Assembly: GCA_031373665.1 (NCBI GenBank)
Contig: JANMMZ010000022.1
Location: 1 to 64,000 of the forward strand
Length of the DNA: 64,000 nucleotides
Origin: M3007 sp031373665
GTDB lineage: Bacteria > Bacteroidota > Bacteroidia > Chitinophagales > Saprospiraceae
Direction: 5' to 3'
Shown here: positions 54,413-63,608 of the stretch, piece after piece
Numbering within the stretch: position 1 is the first letter of the stretch
Layout: each line of letters begins with the position of its first letter
Translations under genes and position numbers: made by a program
Notes under the pieces: model-generated
Told to the model about the DNA's origin: nothing
Database searches by the model: none
The model's input: the letters and a program-made list of their open reading frames with translations, nothing else

Positions 54413-56956
54413 ATGTTCAACAAAACAATAATTGTCATCGGTTTTTGCCTGGCTTTTTTTAGCCAATTATGCATCGCCCAGCAAAATGCCATCGTAGTAG
54501 GCCGCATCACCGATGCTTCTGATGAACAGCCCATAGAATTGGTTACGGTATATATAAGAGGCGGAAAAAGTAACGTTGTCAGTGACGAACGAGGACGTTT
54601 TTCTATACAAGTACCTGCCAATCAACGGGTTACGCTTGGATTTAAGCGCGTGGCTTATAAAGATGCCACCACCGATATTTTGGCCTTGGCTCCTGGGGCG
54701 CGGTTTCAATTGGAAGTGGCATTGGTACCCAATCAATCAAATTTGGAGGTCGTCATCAGCGAACGCCGCTTGGATGAAGGGGGCATGATCAAAGAAAAAA
54801 AAATAAACGAGTTAAAAATGTTGCCGACCACTACTGGCAACCTTGAAAGCGTGTTGCCACACATTGCCTTGGGCACGAATACTGGTACGGGTGGGGAACT
54901 GAGTTCTCAATATCAAGTACGGGGTGGCAACTACGACGAAAATCTAGTATATGTCAATGATTTTGAAATATATCGCCCCCAACTGATCCGGGCAGGACAA
55001 CAAGAAGGTCTTACTTTTCCCAATATTGATTTGGTGCGAGACCTCTCCTTTTCGAGTGGTGGATTCCAAGCAAAATACGGCGATAAACTCTCTTCTGTGC
55101 TCGATATTAAGTACAAACGTCCTGACAGCCTTCGAGCCAGTGTCAGTGCCAGTCTTTTGGGCGCAACGGCGCACATAGAAGGCAGCAAACGTTTCAAAAA
55201 AGATAGTTATCGCGCTTTTCGGTACTTGGTCGGTAGCCGCTACAAAACCACCCAATTGTTGCTTGGTAGCCTTGACGTTCAAGGAGAATATGTGCCTAAT
55301 TTCACCGATGTACAAACCTATCTTACCTACGATCTTAGTCGCGATTGGCAATTGGGTGCGATTGGTAATTACAACCGATCCCGCTACAATTTTCAGCCTC
55401 AGAGCCTTGCCCGCGCATTCGGATTGATTGACTATGCCCTACAAATCCGCACAGCCTTTGAAGGGCAAGAGGTGGATGATTTCACCCAAGCCATGGGGGG
55501 GCTTTCCTTGACTTTTTTGCCCGATCGTGAACGCAATCCCTTGTATCACAAGTTTTTAACTTCGGTATGGCGGAGCCAAGAAAATGAAAGATTCGATATA
55601 TTGGGCTATTATATATTGGGTGAACTAGACTCCAACCTTGGTTCTGACAACTTTGGCGAGATCGTCAATATACTCGGTACTGGCACTCAGCAGACTTGGA
55701 TACGCAACAACCTTACCGCCGATGTGCGCAATATGGAATACAAGGGCGGTATCGAATTGCAACAAAACAATCGAGAAAAAGAACTCACGCGCAGCCACTT
55801 TTTACAATGGTCGGCTCGGTGGCAAAATGAACAAATAGCAGACAAAATCAATGAGTGGGAACGCTTAGATTCCGCGCTGTACTCCTTGCCTTATGACACG
55901 ACCGTACTTTTGGTACGCCGGGTGCTAAAAACTAAGAATAACCTCCAAAGTGATCGTTTTACGGCATTTTTTCAAGATACTTGGACTTGGCGCAAAGAGG
56001 GCGTTCGAGAGGTACAAGTGATCGCGGGCTTGCGCTCACAATATTGGACCCTTAATAAAGATTGGTTTGTGACTCCAAGGGCTCAACTGCTATATAAGCC
56101 CCTCAACAGCAAACGCGATATTGCGTTTCAGTTTTCGAGCGGCTTGTATTATCAGCCTGCTTTTTATAGAGAAATGCGCCGCCTCAATGGCACTGTAAAT
56201 ACCAATTTGGAGGCTCAAAAATCGGCTCACGTGGTGGGAGGAATCAATTGGGATTTCCTTTGGGGTCGCCGTCGTCCGGTGAAAATGCGCCTTATCGCCG
56301 AGTTGTTTTACAAGCGTATGTGGGATCTGGTATCTTATGACCTCGATAATGTGCGCGTACGTTATGCTGGTGAAAACAATTCAGATGGCTATGCAACAGG
56401 TATTGACCTGCGCCTCAACGGTGAGTTTTTACCCGGTGCAGAGAGTTGGATTAACTTTTCGTTGCTCCGCACCCGCGAGAGTATCCGTGGGGTTCAGCAT
56501 AAGTTCAGAAAAGTAGGCCAACGCACCGGAACAGAGGTGGCTGATGTACCGCGTCCCACGGATCGCTTATTCAACGTATCCATGTTTTTTCAAGATTACT
56601 TGCGTACCAATAAAAACATACGGATGCACCTCAACTTCACCGTGGGTTCGGGGTTGCCATTTGGCGTAGCCGACAATAACCTTGTTTATCGAAATTCGTA
56701 CCGATTTGCCCCCTATCACCGCGTGGATATTGGGTTCGGATTCCAACTTTGGAAAGAACAATGGCGCAGCCGAAAACCCCGACATTTCTTGCGCTTTACG
56801 CGCAATACTTGGGCTAGCCTAGAGGTCTTCAATTTATTGAAAGTAGCCAATGAGGCTTCCAATACTTGGATCAAAACGATTGAAAATACCCAATATGCTA
56901 TTCCAAATTATTTGACAGGTCGTCGCTTGAATGTGCGGTTTAGGGTTGATTTGTAA
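54413..56956 (+). CDS. TonB-dependent outer-membrane receptor
   Basis: A protein of 847 residues with signal peptide (MFNKTIIVIGFCLAFFSQLCIAQ). A CarboxypepD_reg-like domain (GRITDASDEQPIELVTVYIRGG, residues 30-110) precedes the plug (YQVRGGNYDENLVYVNDFEIYRP) and the 22-strand barrel, which ends in the aromatic-rich IRVRFRVDL-like C-terminus. It would import an iron complex, vitamin or glycan with TonB energy. No SusD-like partner lies next to it, so it is not a standard SusCD pair. Confidence 0.9.
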   Translation: MFNKTIIVIGFCLAFFSQLCIAQQNAIVVGRITDASDEQPIELVTVYIRGGKSNVVSDERGRFSIQVPANQRVTLGFKRVAYKDATTDILALAPGARFQLEVALVPNQSNLEVVISERRLDEGGMIKEKKINELKMLPTTTGNLESVLPHIALGTNTGTGGELSSQYQVRGGNYDENLVYVNDFEIYRPQLIRAGQQEGLTFPNIDLVRDLSFSSGGFQAKYGDKLSSVLDIKYKRPDSLRASVSASLLGATAHIEGSKRFKKDSYRAFRYLVGSRYKTTQLLLGSLDVQGEYVPNFTDVQTYLTYDLSRDWQLGAIGNYNRSRYNFQPQSLARAFGLIDYALQIRTAFEGQEVDDFTQAMGGLSLTFLPDRERNPLYHKFLTSVWRSQENERFDILGYYILGELDSNLGSDNFGEIVNILGTGTQQTWIRNNLTADVRNMEYKGGIELQQNNREKELTRSHFLQWSARWQNEQIADKINEWERLDSALYSLPYDTTVLLVRRVLKTKNNLQSDRFTAFFQDTWTWRKEGVREVQVIAGLRSQYWTLNKDWFVTPRAQLLYKPLNSKRDIAFQFSSGLYYQPAFYREMRRLNGTVNTNLEAQKSAHVVGGINWDFLWGRRRPVKMRLIAELFYKRMWDLVSYDLDNVRVRYAGENNSDGYATGIDLRLNGEFLPGAESWINFSLLRTRESIRGVQHKFRKVGQRTGTEVADVPRPTDRLFNVSMFFQDYLRTNKNIRMHLNFTVGSGLPFGVADNNLVYRNSYRFAPYHRVDIGFGFQLWKEQWRSRKPRHFLRFTRNTWASLEVFNLLKVANEASNTWIKTIENTQYAIPNYLTGRRLNVRFRVDL

Positions 56957-57004
56957 GTTTTTAAAAATGTCCTCTGGTATGCCTGTATATACATAGGCAT
57001 GCCT

Positions 57005-57012
57005 TACATTTG
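57005..57012 (+). promoter_or_regulatory. -7 box TACATTTG for dapB
   Basis: TAnnTTTG match 28 bases before the ATG at 57040. The region just upstream holds an inverted repeat (GGCATGCC, 56997-57004). Confidence 0.6.
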
Positions 57013-57039
57013 CAGCCTTTGGCAAATAATTTTTATTAC

Positions 57040-57762
57040 ATGGGACTCAAAGTTGGACTTTTAGGCTACGGAAAAATGGGGCAAGCCATTGAAAGTATTG
57101 CCCTTGAAAAAGGGATGGACATTGTATGGCGGATTACCAAGGCCAATCGTCATGAACTTACCAATGCACGGATACAAGAGGTTGATGTCGTTATAGAGTT
57201 CAGTCGCCCCGAATCGGCTTTCGATAATGTTATGCAATGCTTGGAATCAGGCATACCAGTTGTATGCGGCAGCACTGGGTGGCAAGATAGACTAGGGCAG
57301 GCTCAGTCCTTTTGCCAGCAACAACAAGGTGCTATGATCTGGGCTTCTAATTTTAGCATTGGGGTCAATTTGTTTTTTGCTATCAATCAGTATGTGGCTA
57401 AAATGATGGCTGCTCGCGCTGAGTATAGTCCTCATGTCACGGAAATACACCACATCCATAAATTGGATGCACCCAGCGGCACCGCAGTCACCATTTTAGA
57501 TCAGTTGTTAGCATCTATGAATCAATATGATGGTTGGCAACTGGAGCCAGCGGCAAGCGATGCTGGTAAAATATCCGTCACAGCCATCAGGGAAGGGGAA
57601 GTACCCGGTACGCACCAAGTGCAATGGACTAGCTCAACCGATGAAATCATTATTACACACAAAGCGCATTCGCGGCAGGGATTTGCGATGGGAGCAGTAC
57701 TTGCTGCTCAATGGATAGTAGGCAAACAAGGTGTTTTTGGGATGGAAGATGTGATTAGGTAA
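57040..57762 (+). CDS. dapB: 4-hydroxy-tetrahydrodipicolinate reductase
   Basis: A protein of 240 residues from the ATG at 57040, which starts MGLKVGLLGYGKMG (NAD(P)-binding GxGxxG). VIEFSRPESAF, CGSTGW, EIHHIHKLDAPSGTA with the catalytic His-His and Lys, and GFAMGAVLAAQWI complete the pattern. It works in the diaminopimelate route to lysine and peptidoglycan. The 10 extra upstream residues of a longer start overlap the promoter and are not used. Confidence 0.95.
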   Translation: MGLKVGLLGYGKMGQAIESIALEKGMDIVWRITKANRHELTNARIQEVDVVIEFSRPESAFDNVMQCLESGIPVVCGSTGWQDRLGQAQSFCQQQQGAMIWASNFSIGVNLFFAINQYVAKMMAARAEYSPHVTEIHHIHKLDAPSGTAVTILDQLLASMNQYDGWQLEPAASDAGKISVTAIREGEVPGTHQVQWTSSTDEIIITHKAHSRQGFAMGAVLAAQWIVGKQGVFGMEDVIR

Positions 57763-57827
57763 TTATGAATTAGAATATTTTGGCTATACTACTTAATTCT
57801 ACTTTGACACTTTAGGAACGGTTTCTT

Positions 57828-58037
57828 AGATAACGTGAATTCGGGCATTTACCATTCCCGATGAATCGGGACAGGCATTGTAACCGCCCGTTTCAACGGG
57901 TGGAATGAGGCAGGAAATCAATGATATCTATCTTCTTTTCAAAAACATCCCATCATGATACGTATATGTGATGTTTTGTAAAGAAGTTAGATGTGATTGA
58001 TTATCAATTGTTTAATGCCCGAACCCACGTTAGATAG
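57828..58037. mobile_element. About 208-bp inverted-repeat element (MITE-like)
   Basis: The left end TAACGTGAATTCGGGCATT (57831-57849) and the reverse complement of the right end at 58014-58032 share 17 of 19 bases, with slightly longer partial matches outside. No ORF. Inside are hairpins TCCCGAT-GA-ATCGGGA (57856-57871) and CCCGTT-TC-AACGGG (57887-57900). The element fills most of the 340-base gap between dapB and the MATE gene. A target duplication is not clear. Confidence 0.7.
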
Positions 58038-58102
58038 TGCCAACAATTCTTCGGTTGGTTAAGTGCCTAGTTTTATAGATCGTGTTACTCAAAAACAAAA
58101 TA

Positions 58103-59503
58103 ATGAACCCTATTATTCGATTTTGGCAGGGAATTGCATTTCGTTCTGAACTGAAGTCCACCTTATTTTTGGCTTTACCCCTCATGCTTGGTGAATTGAG
58201 CAGTATGATGATGGGTGTGGTAGGTACTATGATGATCGGAAGGCTCGGAGAGACGGCCTTGGCTGCCTCTGGTATAGCAGGTGTTGTATTCGTTATGTCT
58301 ATGCTTCTGATATGGGGCGGTATCCGAATGATCCCTACTCCAGTGGCGGAAGCCCACGAACTCCGCGATGGCGTGCGGGTACGTACTTTGATCTTTGCGG
58401 GGCTGATGCTTTGTGTTTTTTTTATATTGGTGGCCTGCCCATTGTTGTGGGTAGGTATTCAACACTTCGATCTTTTGCGACAAGATAGTGAAGTGACGAC
58501 TTTAGCCATTGGATACCTCAAAATCATCATTTATAGTATGCCTGTATTGATTTTGTTTGCGGTGGTCATCAATTTTGCAGATGCTTTTGAGTACGTCAAA
58601 GTCACGATGTATATTTCCTTTTTTGGGTTGGTATTAGATGTGTTTCTGAATTGGGTATTCATTTTCGGCAATTTAGGGATGCCCAAACTAGGGATCAACG
58701 CTATTGCAATGAATACGGGTATCTCACATGCTGTCATGCTCATAGGCTTGGTTTTTATCTTGTATCGAAAAAAAGAATTGCAATATATCAAGGATAGTCG
58801 CACCGATTTTGAGGCCATTTGGGCCGAAACCAAGACATTTATAAGATATGGGATTCCTTCAGCCGTACAAATCATGGTAGAGTTTGCTGCCTTTGGTGCT
58901 GGCTCTATCATCATAGGCCAAATCAGTAAAACAGAGCAGGCCGCACACCAGATCGCGATGAATCTTATTTCAGTTACTTATGTGACCATTATGGGTGTTT
59001 CTACTTCTGGTATGATCCGGGTAGGGCAGGCATTGGCTTACAAAAGCCGCATTCGGATCTGGATGGCTGGTATCTCGTCGCTTACTTTGGGTATGTTGAT
59101 TATGTTGGTACCAACCCTCGCTTTTTTATGCTTCCCCGGAAGCGTAGTAGGTTTATATATTCAAGACCCTGCCGTAGTAGGTATTGCTACAACGCTGCTG
59201 TTCTTTGCTGGTTTTTTCCAATTGGCCGATGCTGCTCAGGCTACCAGTATGTCGTTGTTGCGATCGCTCAATGACGTTATGACCCCATCCATCATTTCTT
59301 TTGTGGCTTTTTGGCTCATTGGATTACCGATAGGCTATTGGTTGGCGGTTCATCAAGGCTGGAATGCCAAAGGTATTTGGGTCGGGTATTTGATCGCCTT
59401 GATTATTCAGGCGGTGTTTTTTGTTCGGCGATTTTTGAAGATGGTCACGCAATATGCTCCCCCCACCGATATGCATCCAAGCGCAAACCAGCCAAATCAA
59501 TAA
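58103..59503 (+). CDS. MATE family efflux transporter
   Basis: A protein of 466 residues from the ATG at 58103 (a GTG lies 21 bases upstream). Twelve membrane helices with PLMLGELSSMMMGVVGTMMIGRLGETALAASGIAGVV and QAAHQIAMNLISVTYVTIMGVSTSGMIRVGQALA are MATE features. It would export toxins or metabolites using a Na+ or H+ gradient. Its 3' end overlaps the ubiX 3' end by 59 bases on the opposite strand. Confidence 0.92.
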   Translation: MNPIIRFWQGIAFRSELKSTLFLALPLMLGELSSMMMGVVGTMMIGRLGETALAASGIAGVVFVMSMLLIWGGIRMIPTPVAEAHELRDGVRVRTLIFAGLMLCVFFILVACPLLWVGIQHFDLLRQDSEVTTLAIGYLKIIIYSMPVLILFAVVINFADAFEYVKVTMYISFFGLVLDVFLNWVFIFGNLGMPKLGINAIAMNTGISHAVMLIGLVFILYRKKELQYIKDSRTDFEAIWAETKTFIRYGIPSAVQIMVEFAAFGAGSIIIGQISKTEQAAHQIAMNLISVTYVTIMGVSTSGMIRVGQALAYKSRIRIWMAGISSLTLGMLIMLVPTLAFLCFPGSVVGLYIQDPAVVGIATTLLFFAGFFQLADAAQATSMSLLRSLNDVMTPSIISFVAFWLIGLPIGYWLAVHQGWNAKGIWVGYLIALIIQAVFFVRRFLKMVTQYAPPTDMHPSANQPNQ

Positions 59504-60011
59504 CCCTATCCACGACGGTGGCGGCCACGGCCTCTATGGTTTCTGGTTTTGAATAAAATGATGGGCAGGCCGGACAAATGATCCCGCCAGCCTCTGTCAC
59601 TACCTTCATATTATTGATGTGTATAAGGCTCAAAGGTGTATCGCGGGTGATTAATATAAGGCGGCGGCGTTCTTTCAATACCACATCGGCGGCTCGTGTC
59701 ACCAAATCATTGCTGATACCAGTAGCGATACGGGCTAAAGTCCCCATTGAACAAGGGCATACGATCATGGTGTCATATTGAGCAGATCCAGAGGCAAAAG
59801 GCGCGAAAAAATCATTTTTCCCATAGGTTTTGAATGAATATTTCTCATAGTCTTTGTTTCCAAGTTCTAGTTCCCAGTTCAATTTGGCATTGTCCGAAAA
59901 AACCAACCCAACGGCATCAATTTGATTGGATAGCAACAGCAATTTGTCCAGCAACACCTTGGCATAAATGGATCCAGAAGAACCCGTGACAGCGACAACA
60001 ATCTTTTTCAT
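59445..60011 (-). CDS. ubiX: Flavin prenyltransferase UbiX
   Basis: A protein of 188 residues with VVAVTGSSGSIYAKVLLDKL, MIVCPCSMGTLARIATGISNDLVTRAADVVLKERRRLILITRDTPLSLIHINNM and the C-terminal PAFY-like CPSFYSKP. It makes prenylated FMN for the UbiD decarboxylases. Length is normal. No ubiD gene is next to it. The last 19 codons overlap the MATE gene. Confidence 0.95.
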   Translation of the reverse strand: MKKIVVAVTGSSGSIYAKVLLDKLLLLSNQIDAVGLVFSDNAKLNWELELGNKDYEKYSFKTYGKNDFFAPFASGSAQYDTMIVCPCSMGTLARIATGISNDLVTRAADVVLKERRRLILITRDTPLSLIHINNMKVVTEAGGIICPACPSFYSKPETIEAVAATVVDRVIDLAGLRLDAYRWGEHIA

Positions 60012-60076
60012 ATTAATACATCCAACGAATCTACACTGTTTTAGTTTATTTTTTCATGCGAATTCTTAAATTCTAC

Positions 60077-60084
60077 TACTTTTG
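60077..60084 (+). promoter_or_regulatory. -7 box TACTTTTG upstream of yajC
   Basis: TAnnTTTG match 133 bases before yajC. A perfect 18-bp palindrome lies 28 bases downstream of it. Confidence 0.55.
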
Positions 60085-60111
60085 TGGCGTATTTGGCCAT
60101 TGTTTCCATTC

Positions 60112-60129
60112 AGGATTCAATTGAATCCT
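60112..60129. promoter_or_regulatory. Perfect 18-bp palindrome in the yajC leader
   Basis: AGGATTCAATTGAATCCT is fully self-complementary. It lies after the probable transcription start and could be an operator or a leader RNA hairpin with weak T-rich sequence behind it. Confidence 0.55.
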
Positions 60130-60216
60130 TTGTTTGTTGTCATTTTACCGTTACTTACAGTGAAACATGGGCATCTATAAAAAACATATAATTTTAATTA
60201 TTCATAATTTACACAC

Positions 60217-60516
60217 ATGATCGCACATATTTTTTTACAAGCCGCACCGGGAGCATCCAATCCATTATTGAGCATGTTGTTTCCTGTTCTTATACTATTG
60301 GTATTTTATTTCTTCTTGATTCGTCCACAAATGAAACGGCAGAAGGATCAGCAGAAATTTGTAGATAGCCTCAAAGAAGGCATGGAAGTGGTTACCTCTG
60401 CAGGTATTATCGGCAAAATCACCAAAATTGACGGCAGTGTAGTGCGATTGATGGTTGATGAAAAGACATTCATGCGCGTCGCAAAATCTTCTATTCAAGG
60501 AGAGTATAAAGGATAG
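60217..60516 (+). CDS. yajC: Preprotein translocase subunit YajC
   Basis: A protein of 99 residues with one membrane helix (LSMLFPVLILLVFYFFLIRPQ) and the YajC block RPQMKRQKDQQKFVDSLKEGMEVVTSAGIIGKITKIDG. It joins SecDF in the secretion machinery. secD and secF are not in the window. The next gene starts 9 bases later and probably shares its transcript. Confidence 0.93.
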   Translation: MIAHIFLQAAPGASNPLLSMLFPVLILLVFYFFLIRPQMKRQKDQQKFVDSLKEGMEVVTSAGIIGKITKIDGSVVRLMVDEKTFMRVAKSSIQGEYKG

Positions 60517-60524
60517 TCAATCCT

Positions 60525-61376
60525 ATGCTACCAAAGACCCAAATTTATTTTTTAGGGTGTGTATTCCTCTTTGTTTTCCAAGGGATAAATGCCCAAAGTC
60601 CGTGGGTACGAACCAAGGCTGGGGCTTATGCCCAATTGGCTTATCAGGCTATTCCAGCCTATGATAGGCTTTTTGGGGCATCCGATAGCGACTTCAATAT
60701 AGAGGGTGGCAGCGTCACGGAGCAGGGCGTACAACTATACGGTGAATACGGCCTTACCCGCAACAATACGTTGATCTGTGCCATCCCTTATCGGTTCATC
60801 ACAGCACCTAAGCGAACTATTGGTTTGCCCAATCCTGTGTATGAGCAGACCTCCTCTACTGGCCTTGGAAATGTATCGGTGTCCCTAAGGCATGGACTCC
60901 GAAATAGGCGGATCACATGGGCCACCACCCTCAAGGTCGAATTGCCTACCTACACTAATAAAGGCGAGCCACATCGTGGATATACGTCCTTTACGGTATT
61001 GCCCATGCTCAACGCTGGTATGGGTTTCGAGCGGGCATATTGGTTTGCTTATTCGGGTTATGGGCTGCGCAGCCATCAATATAGCCACCTGGTAGATGTT
61101 GGTGCTGAAGGAGGAGTCCACCTCCGAAATTTTTGGATCATAGCCGCTACCCAATGGGTCAAATCTATGAAAAATGGCCAAGTACAATTGCCCGATCCCA
61201 CAGTGAACCTGAGCTTGTATGTCAACAATCAGGAGTGGTGTTCATACAATTTTAAGGTTATTTATGAACATAGTCGTTTTTGGGGTGTTAATGCATCTTT
61301 TGCGGGCGCAGCCTGGGCGCATCTAGTACCGAAAAGCCCTGCATGGAGTATTGGAACATATTTTAAATGGGACTGA
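60525..61376 (+). CDS. Outer-membrane beta-barrel-like protein of unknown function
   Basis: A protein of 283 residues with a signal peptide (MLPKTQIYFLGCVFLFVFQGINAQ). The rest alternates hydrophobic and polar strands (YAQLAYQAIPAYDRLFGA, GLGNVSVSLRHGLR, LKVELPTYTNKGEPHRGYTSF), typical of an 11-12-stranded outer-membrane barrel, ending with an aromatic residue and Asp (YFKWD). No family name recognised. It lies in tandem with yajC. Confidence 0.75.
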   Translation: MLPKTQIYFLGCVFLFVFQGINAQSPWVRTKAGAYAQLAYQAIPAYDRLFGASDSDFNIEGGSVTEQGVQLYGEYGLTRNNTLICAIPYRFITAPKRTIGLPNPVYEQTSSTGLGNVSVSLRHGLRNRRITWATTLKVELPTYTNKGEPHRGYTSFTVLPMLNAGMGFERAYWFAYSGYGLRSHQYSHLVDVGAEGGVHLRNFWIIAATQWVKSMKNGQVQLPDPTVNLSLYVNNQEWCSYNFKVIYEHSRFWGVNASFAGAAWAHLVPKSPAWSIGTYFKWD

Positions 61377-61405
61377 TGCTTGCACGTTCCTAATATAAGA
61401 AAGCA

Positions 61406-61816
61406 TTGAAAAAAGATATAGAAATATTAAAGGTAGAAGATTTGGCCATCGCGATCGTACCACGATTGAGCAGCGAGGAAGATCATGATTTGTTTTGGGA
61501 TAGTTACATCATCAACCTAAAAGATGAGGCTATTCACTCGGTTTTAGTCAATTCGACCGGGTACGGAGAGGTGGACGGCGAAAAGCGACGCACGGGTACC
61601 ATGCGTTATTTTTGGGAAACCATTGGCCCTTTAGATCTTATCAAAATAGAACCTGTACATATTGATCTCCTGAAAATCGCCAATGAATATTGGGTGAGTT
61701 TCACCTTCGATAATTATCTCTACGATAAGAAATATGTATTTGTACAAGGTAGTTTAGAGCCTAGCAACTTTACAGAGATTCCTTTTTTGGATAAAAAAGG
61801 GGTGATGATTCGGTAA
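61406..61816 (+). CDS. Conserved hypothetical protein
   Basis: A cytoplasmic protein of 136 residues starting at a TTG. It has no membrane segment and no known motif. It has a mixed alpha/beta pattern (LDLIKIEPVHIDLLKIANEYWVSFTFDNYLYDKKYVFVQG). It is like small hypothetical proteins seen in Bacteroidota, but I cannot name a function. It may share the yajC transcript. Confidence 0.65.
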   Translation: MKKDIEILKVEDLAIAIVPRLSSEEDHDLFWDSYIINLKDEAIHSVLVNSTGYGEVDGEKRRTGTMRYFWETIGPLDLIKIEPVHIDLLKIANEYWVSFTFDNYLYDKKYVFVQGSLEPSNFTEIPFLDKKGVMIR

Positions 61817-61819
61817 TGG

Positions 61820-63298
61820 TTACTTATATTCTTTCTTATTACGTTGATCGGCATAGTTCCACGATTTCCAAGTGAATCCATCTTGGGTAGTCTCAAAATA
61901 CTGCCGTTTATACCTCAATGCTTCCGCAATATTCGAAGAATCTATGGCCGGATAGGCCATTATACGATGCAAACCACTCTTTTTTTCTTCTAAAATATAG
62001 AGGTTTTTATCCGAAACCGAACGCAGCAAATGGTTCATATCAATATTGCCGCGAGGCTTGCCCGAAAGGTTGTAGCGGGTCACCACCGTATCCCAACTTA
62101 CGCTGGCATTCAGTAAAATAAGTATAAAAAACGCCCACCCACTGTTGCGCCATAGCCAAAACATGGTACGGCGATCCCTGATCTTTTGCCAAAGGGTATA
62201 AAGTCCAAAAAAGACCAAGAGCAAGAATAGCAATACCCCAATACGCTTGGAAGCCAACCCATGATAATCAATGTAGCGACCCGTGCGAATGGCCAATGAA
62301 AAAGCCAAGATCCCATTCATAGCCAACCATCCAGCGGAGGCGTTTTTAAGGGTTTGGTTCTCGGGGTAAAAGTTTAGATTTTTACGAAAAACGTAAAACA
62401 ATACCCCCATTGCTAACATAATCGAAAAAATAAGCACATAAGTGCCTCCATGTACATAAGATTGCAAATCCAATAATGCTTTCTCGTCAACACCAAACCA
62501 TACATAAGCAATGTCGGTCAGGTTGACCACCAATAGCAAAGCGCACAACAACCAAAGCAACATTTTGGATTGGCTGAACTCTTGCGCCAATCCAAGTACT
62601 GGTGTCCGAAAGGAAAGGGTGCCACGTTTGGGTCGTGTACGTACCATATCGTCGGGCGTTTGCTCGTTCAATCCCGATTCATAAGGCCAAATGGCACCAC
62701 CACAAAGAAACAGGGCGAATATGACAAACAGGATGCGGTCAAATGAAATATCGAAGGCAAACAAACGGCCTACCTGACCCCAAAAACGATCTGAGAGGGC
62801 GGCAAACTGCTTGTTTGACACATAATATAGAATATAAAAGAAAATTAGAATGAAAATAGGGATCACGCCGAGCCTAGACCCACCCCTGACACTTTTGACA
62901 GGTTTGGCTTGTTGATCCGTCGCCCCTCGACGTAGAGACCTGAAAAAAGCCCCCAACATAAAAATAGTTGAGTTGATATACTGTATCCAAGCATTGAGGA
63001 TATGCCGATAGTTGTCTTGCTGGGCAAACCCTGCCGCGCACATAGCCGATATGATAAATGCGAACTTTGATCCATCCGAATTGTGCCAAATGATAAACAC
63101 AGCACTTAAAATGGTGCTGACACCAGTGGCTAAAAAACCTTTGGAATATCGGCTTTTGGGGAATTGCCAGACCAGTGCTGCCAATAAGGCTAAACCAAAT
63201 AAGAGCGTATTAACACCCATCTTTTCGTTCCAAAAACAAAAATTGAAAAGGAACACTAGGGCTAAAACTGTAAATAATCGGATTTTCGTAGTACTCAT
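61820..63298 (-). CDS. DUF4173 (DUF4153-type) membrane protein
   Basis: A protein of 492 residues with about eleven membrane helices in two groups and a final soluble segment (MAYPAIDSSNIAEALRYKRQYFE, then WKSWNYADQRNK). This layout and the strands KRIGVLLFLLLVFFGLYTLWQKI fit the DUF4173 family of unknown function. It is convergent with the 61406 gene (3 bases between the stops). Confidence 0.82.
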   Translation of the reverse strand: MSTTKIRLFTVLALVFLFNFCFWNEKMGVNTLLFGLALLAALVWQFPKSRYSKGFLATGVSTILSAVFIIWHNSDGSKFAFIISAMCAAGFAQQDNYRHILNAWIQYINSTIFMLGAFFRSLRRGATDQQAKPVKSVRGGSRLGVIPIFILIFFYILYYVSNKQFAALSDRFWGQVGRLFAFDISFDRILFVIFALFLCGGAIWPYESGLNEQTPDDMVRTRPKRGTLSFRTPVLGLAQEFSQSKMLLWLLCALLLVVNLTDIAYVWFGVDEKALLDLQSYVHGGTYVLIFSIMLAMGVLFYVFRKNLNFYPENQTLKNASAGWLAMNGILAFSLAIRTGRYIDYHGLASKRIGVLLFLLLVFFGLYTLWQKIRDRRTMFWLWRNSGWAFFILILLNASVSWDTVVTRYNLSGKPRGNIDMNHLLRSVSDKNLYILEEKKSGLHRIMAYPAIDSSNIAEALRYKRQYFETTQDGFTWKSWNYADQRNKKEYK

Positions 63299-63425
63299 GC
63301 GTCACCTGTATATGAAAGTGCGAAGGTAACAATCTTCACCATATGGAAACGATTGAGCGTGAAAATTGCTGCTTGGGGTTCTTTTGCGTTCCCATCTGTA
63401 CACTAGCACAAAAAAAACAAAAAAA

Positions 63426-63452
63426 AGGGTCTTCCATTATCTGGAAGACCCT
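63426..63452 (-). terminator. Terminator of tRNA-Asn
   Basis: A perfect 11-bp stem AGGGTCTTCCA (63426-63436) with TGGAAGACCCT (63442-63452), loop TTATC. The minus strand then has a long T run (bases 63411-63425 are nearly all A on the plus strand). Confidence 0.9.
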
Positions 63453-63454
63453 TG

Positions 63455-63528
63455 CGTCCCATCAAGGACTTGAACCTTGGACCTACGGATTAACAGTCCG
63501 TTGCTCTAACCAACTGAGCTAATGAGAC
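63455..63528 (-). tRNA. tRNA-Asn (GTT)
   Basis: The reverse complement folds as a cloverleaf: acceptor GTCTCAT with ATGGGAC, D arm AGCTCAGTTGGTTAGAGC, anticodon stem GGACT/AATCC-type with loop CTGTTAA (anticodon GTT, Asn), T arm with GGTTCAAGTC, discriminator G. The 3' CCA is not encoded. Length is 74 bases. A terminator follows at 63426-63452. Confidence 0.95.
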
Positions 63529-63608
63529 AGTGCTTTTGAATTTAGCGACGCAAAGATACGACCACTTCAAACAATTTTACAACCTTTGCGCAAACTTTTT
63601 TTCAAAAA

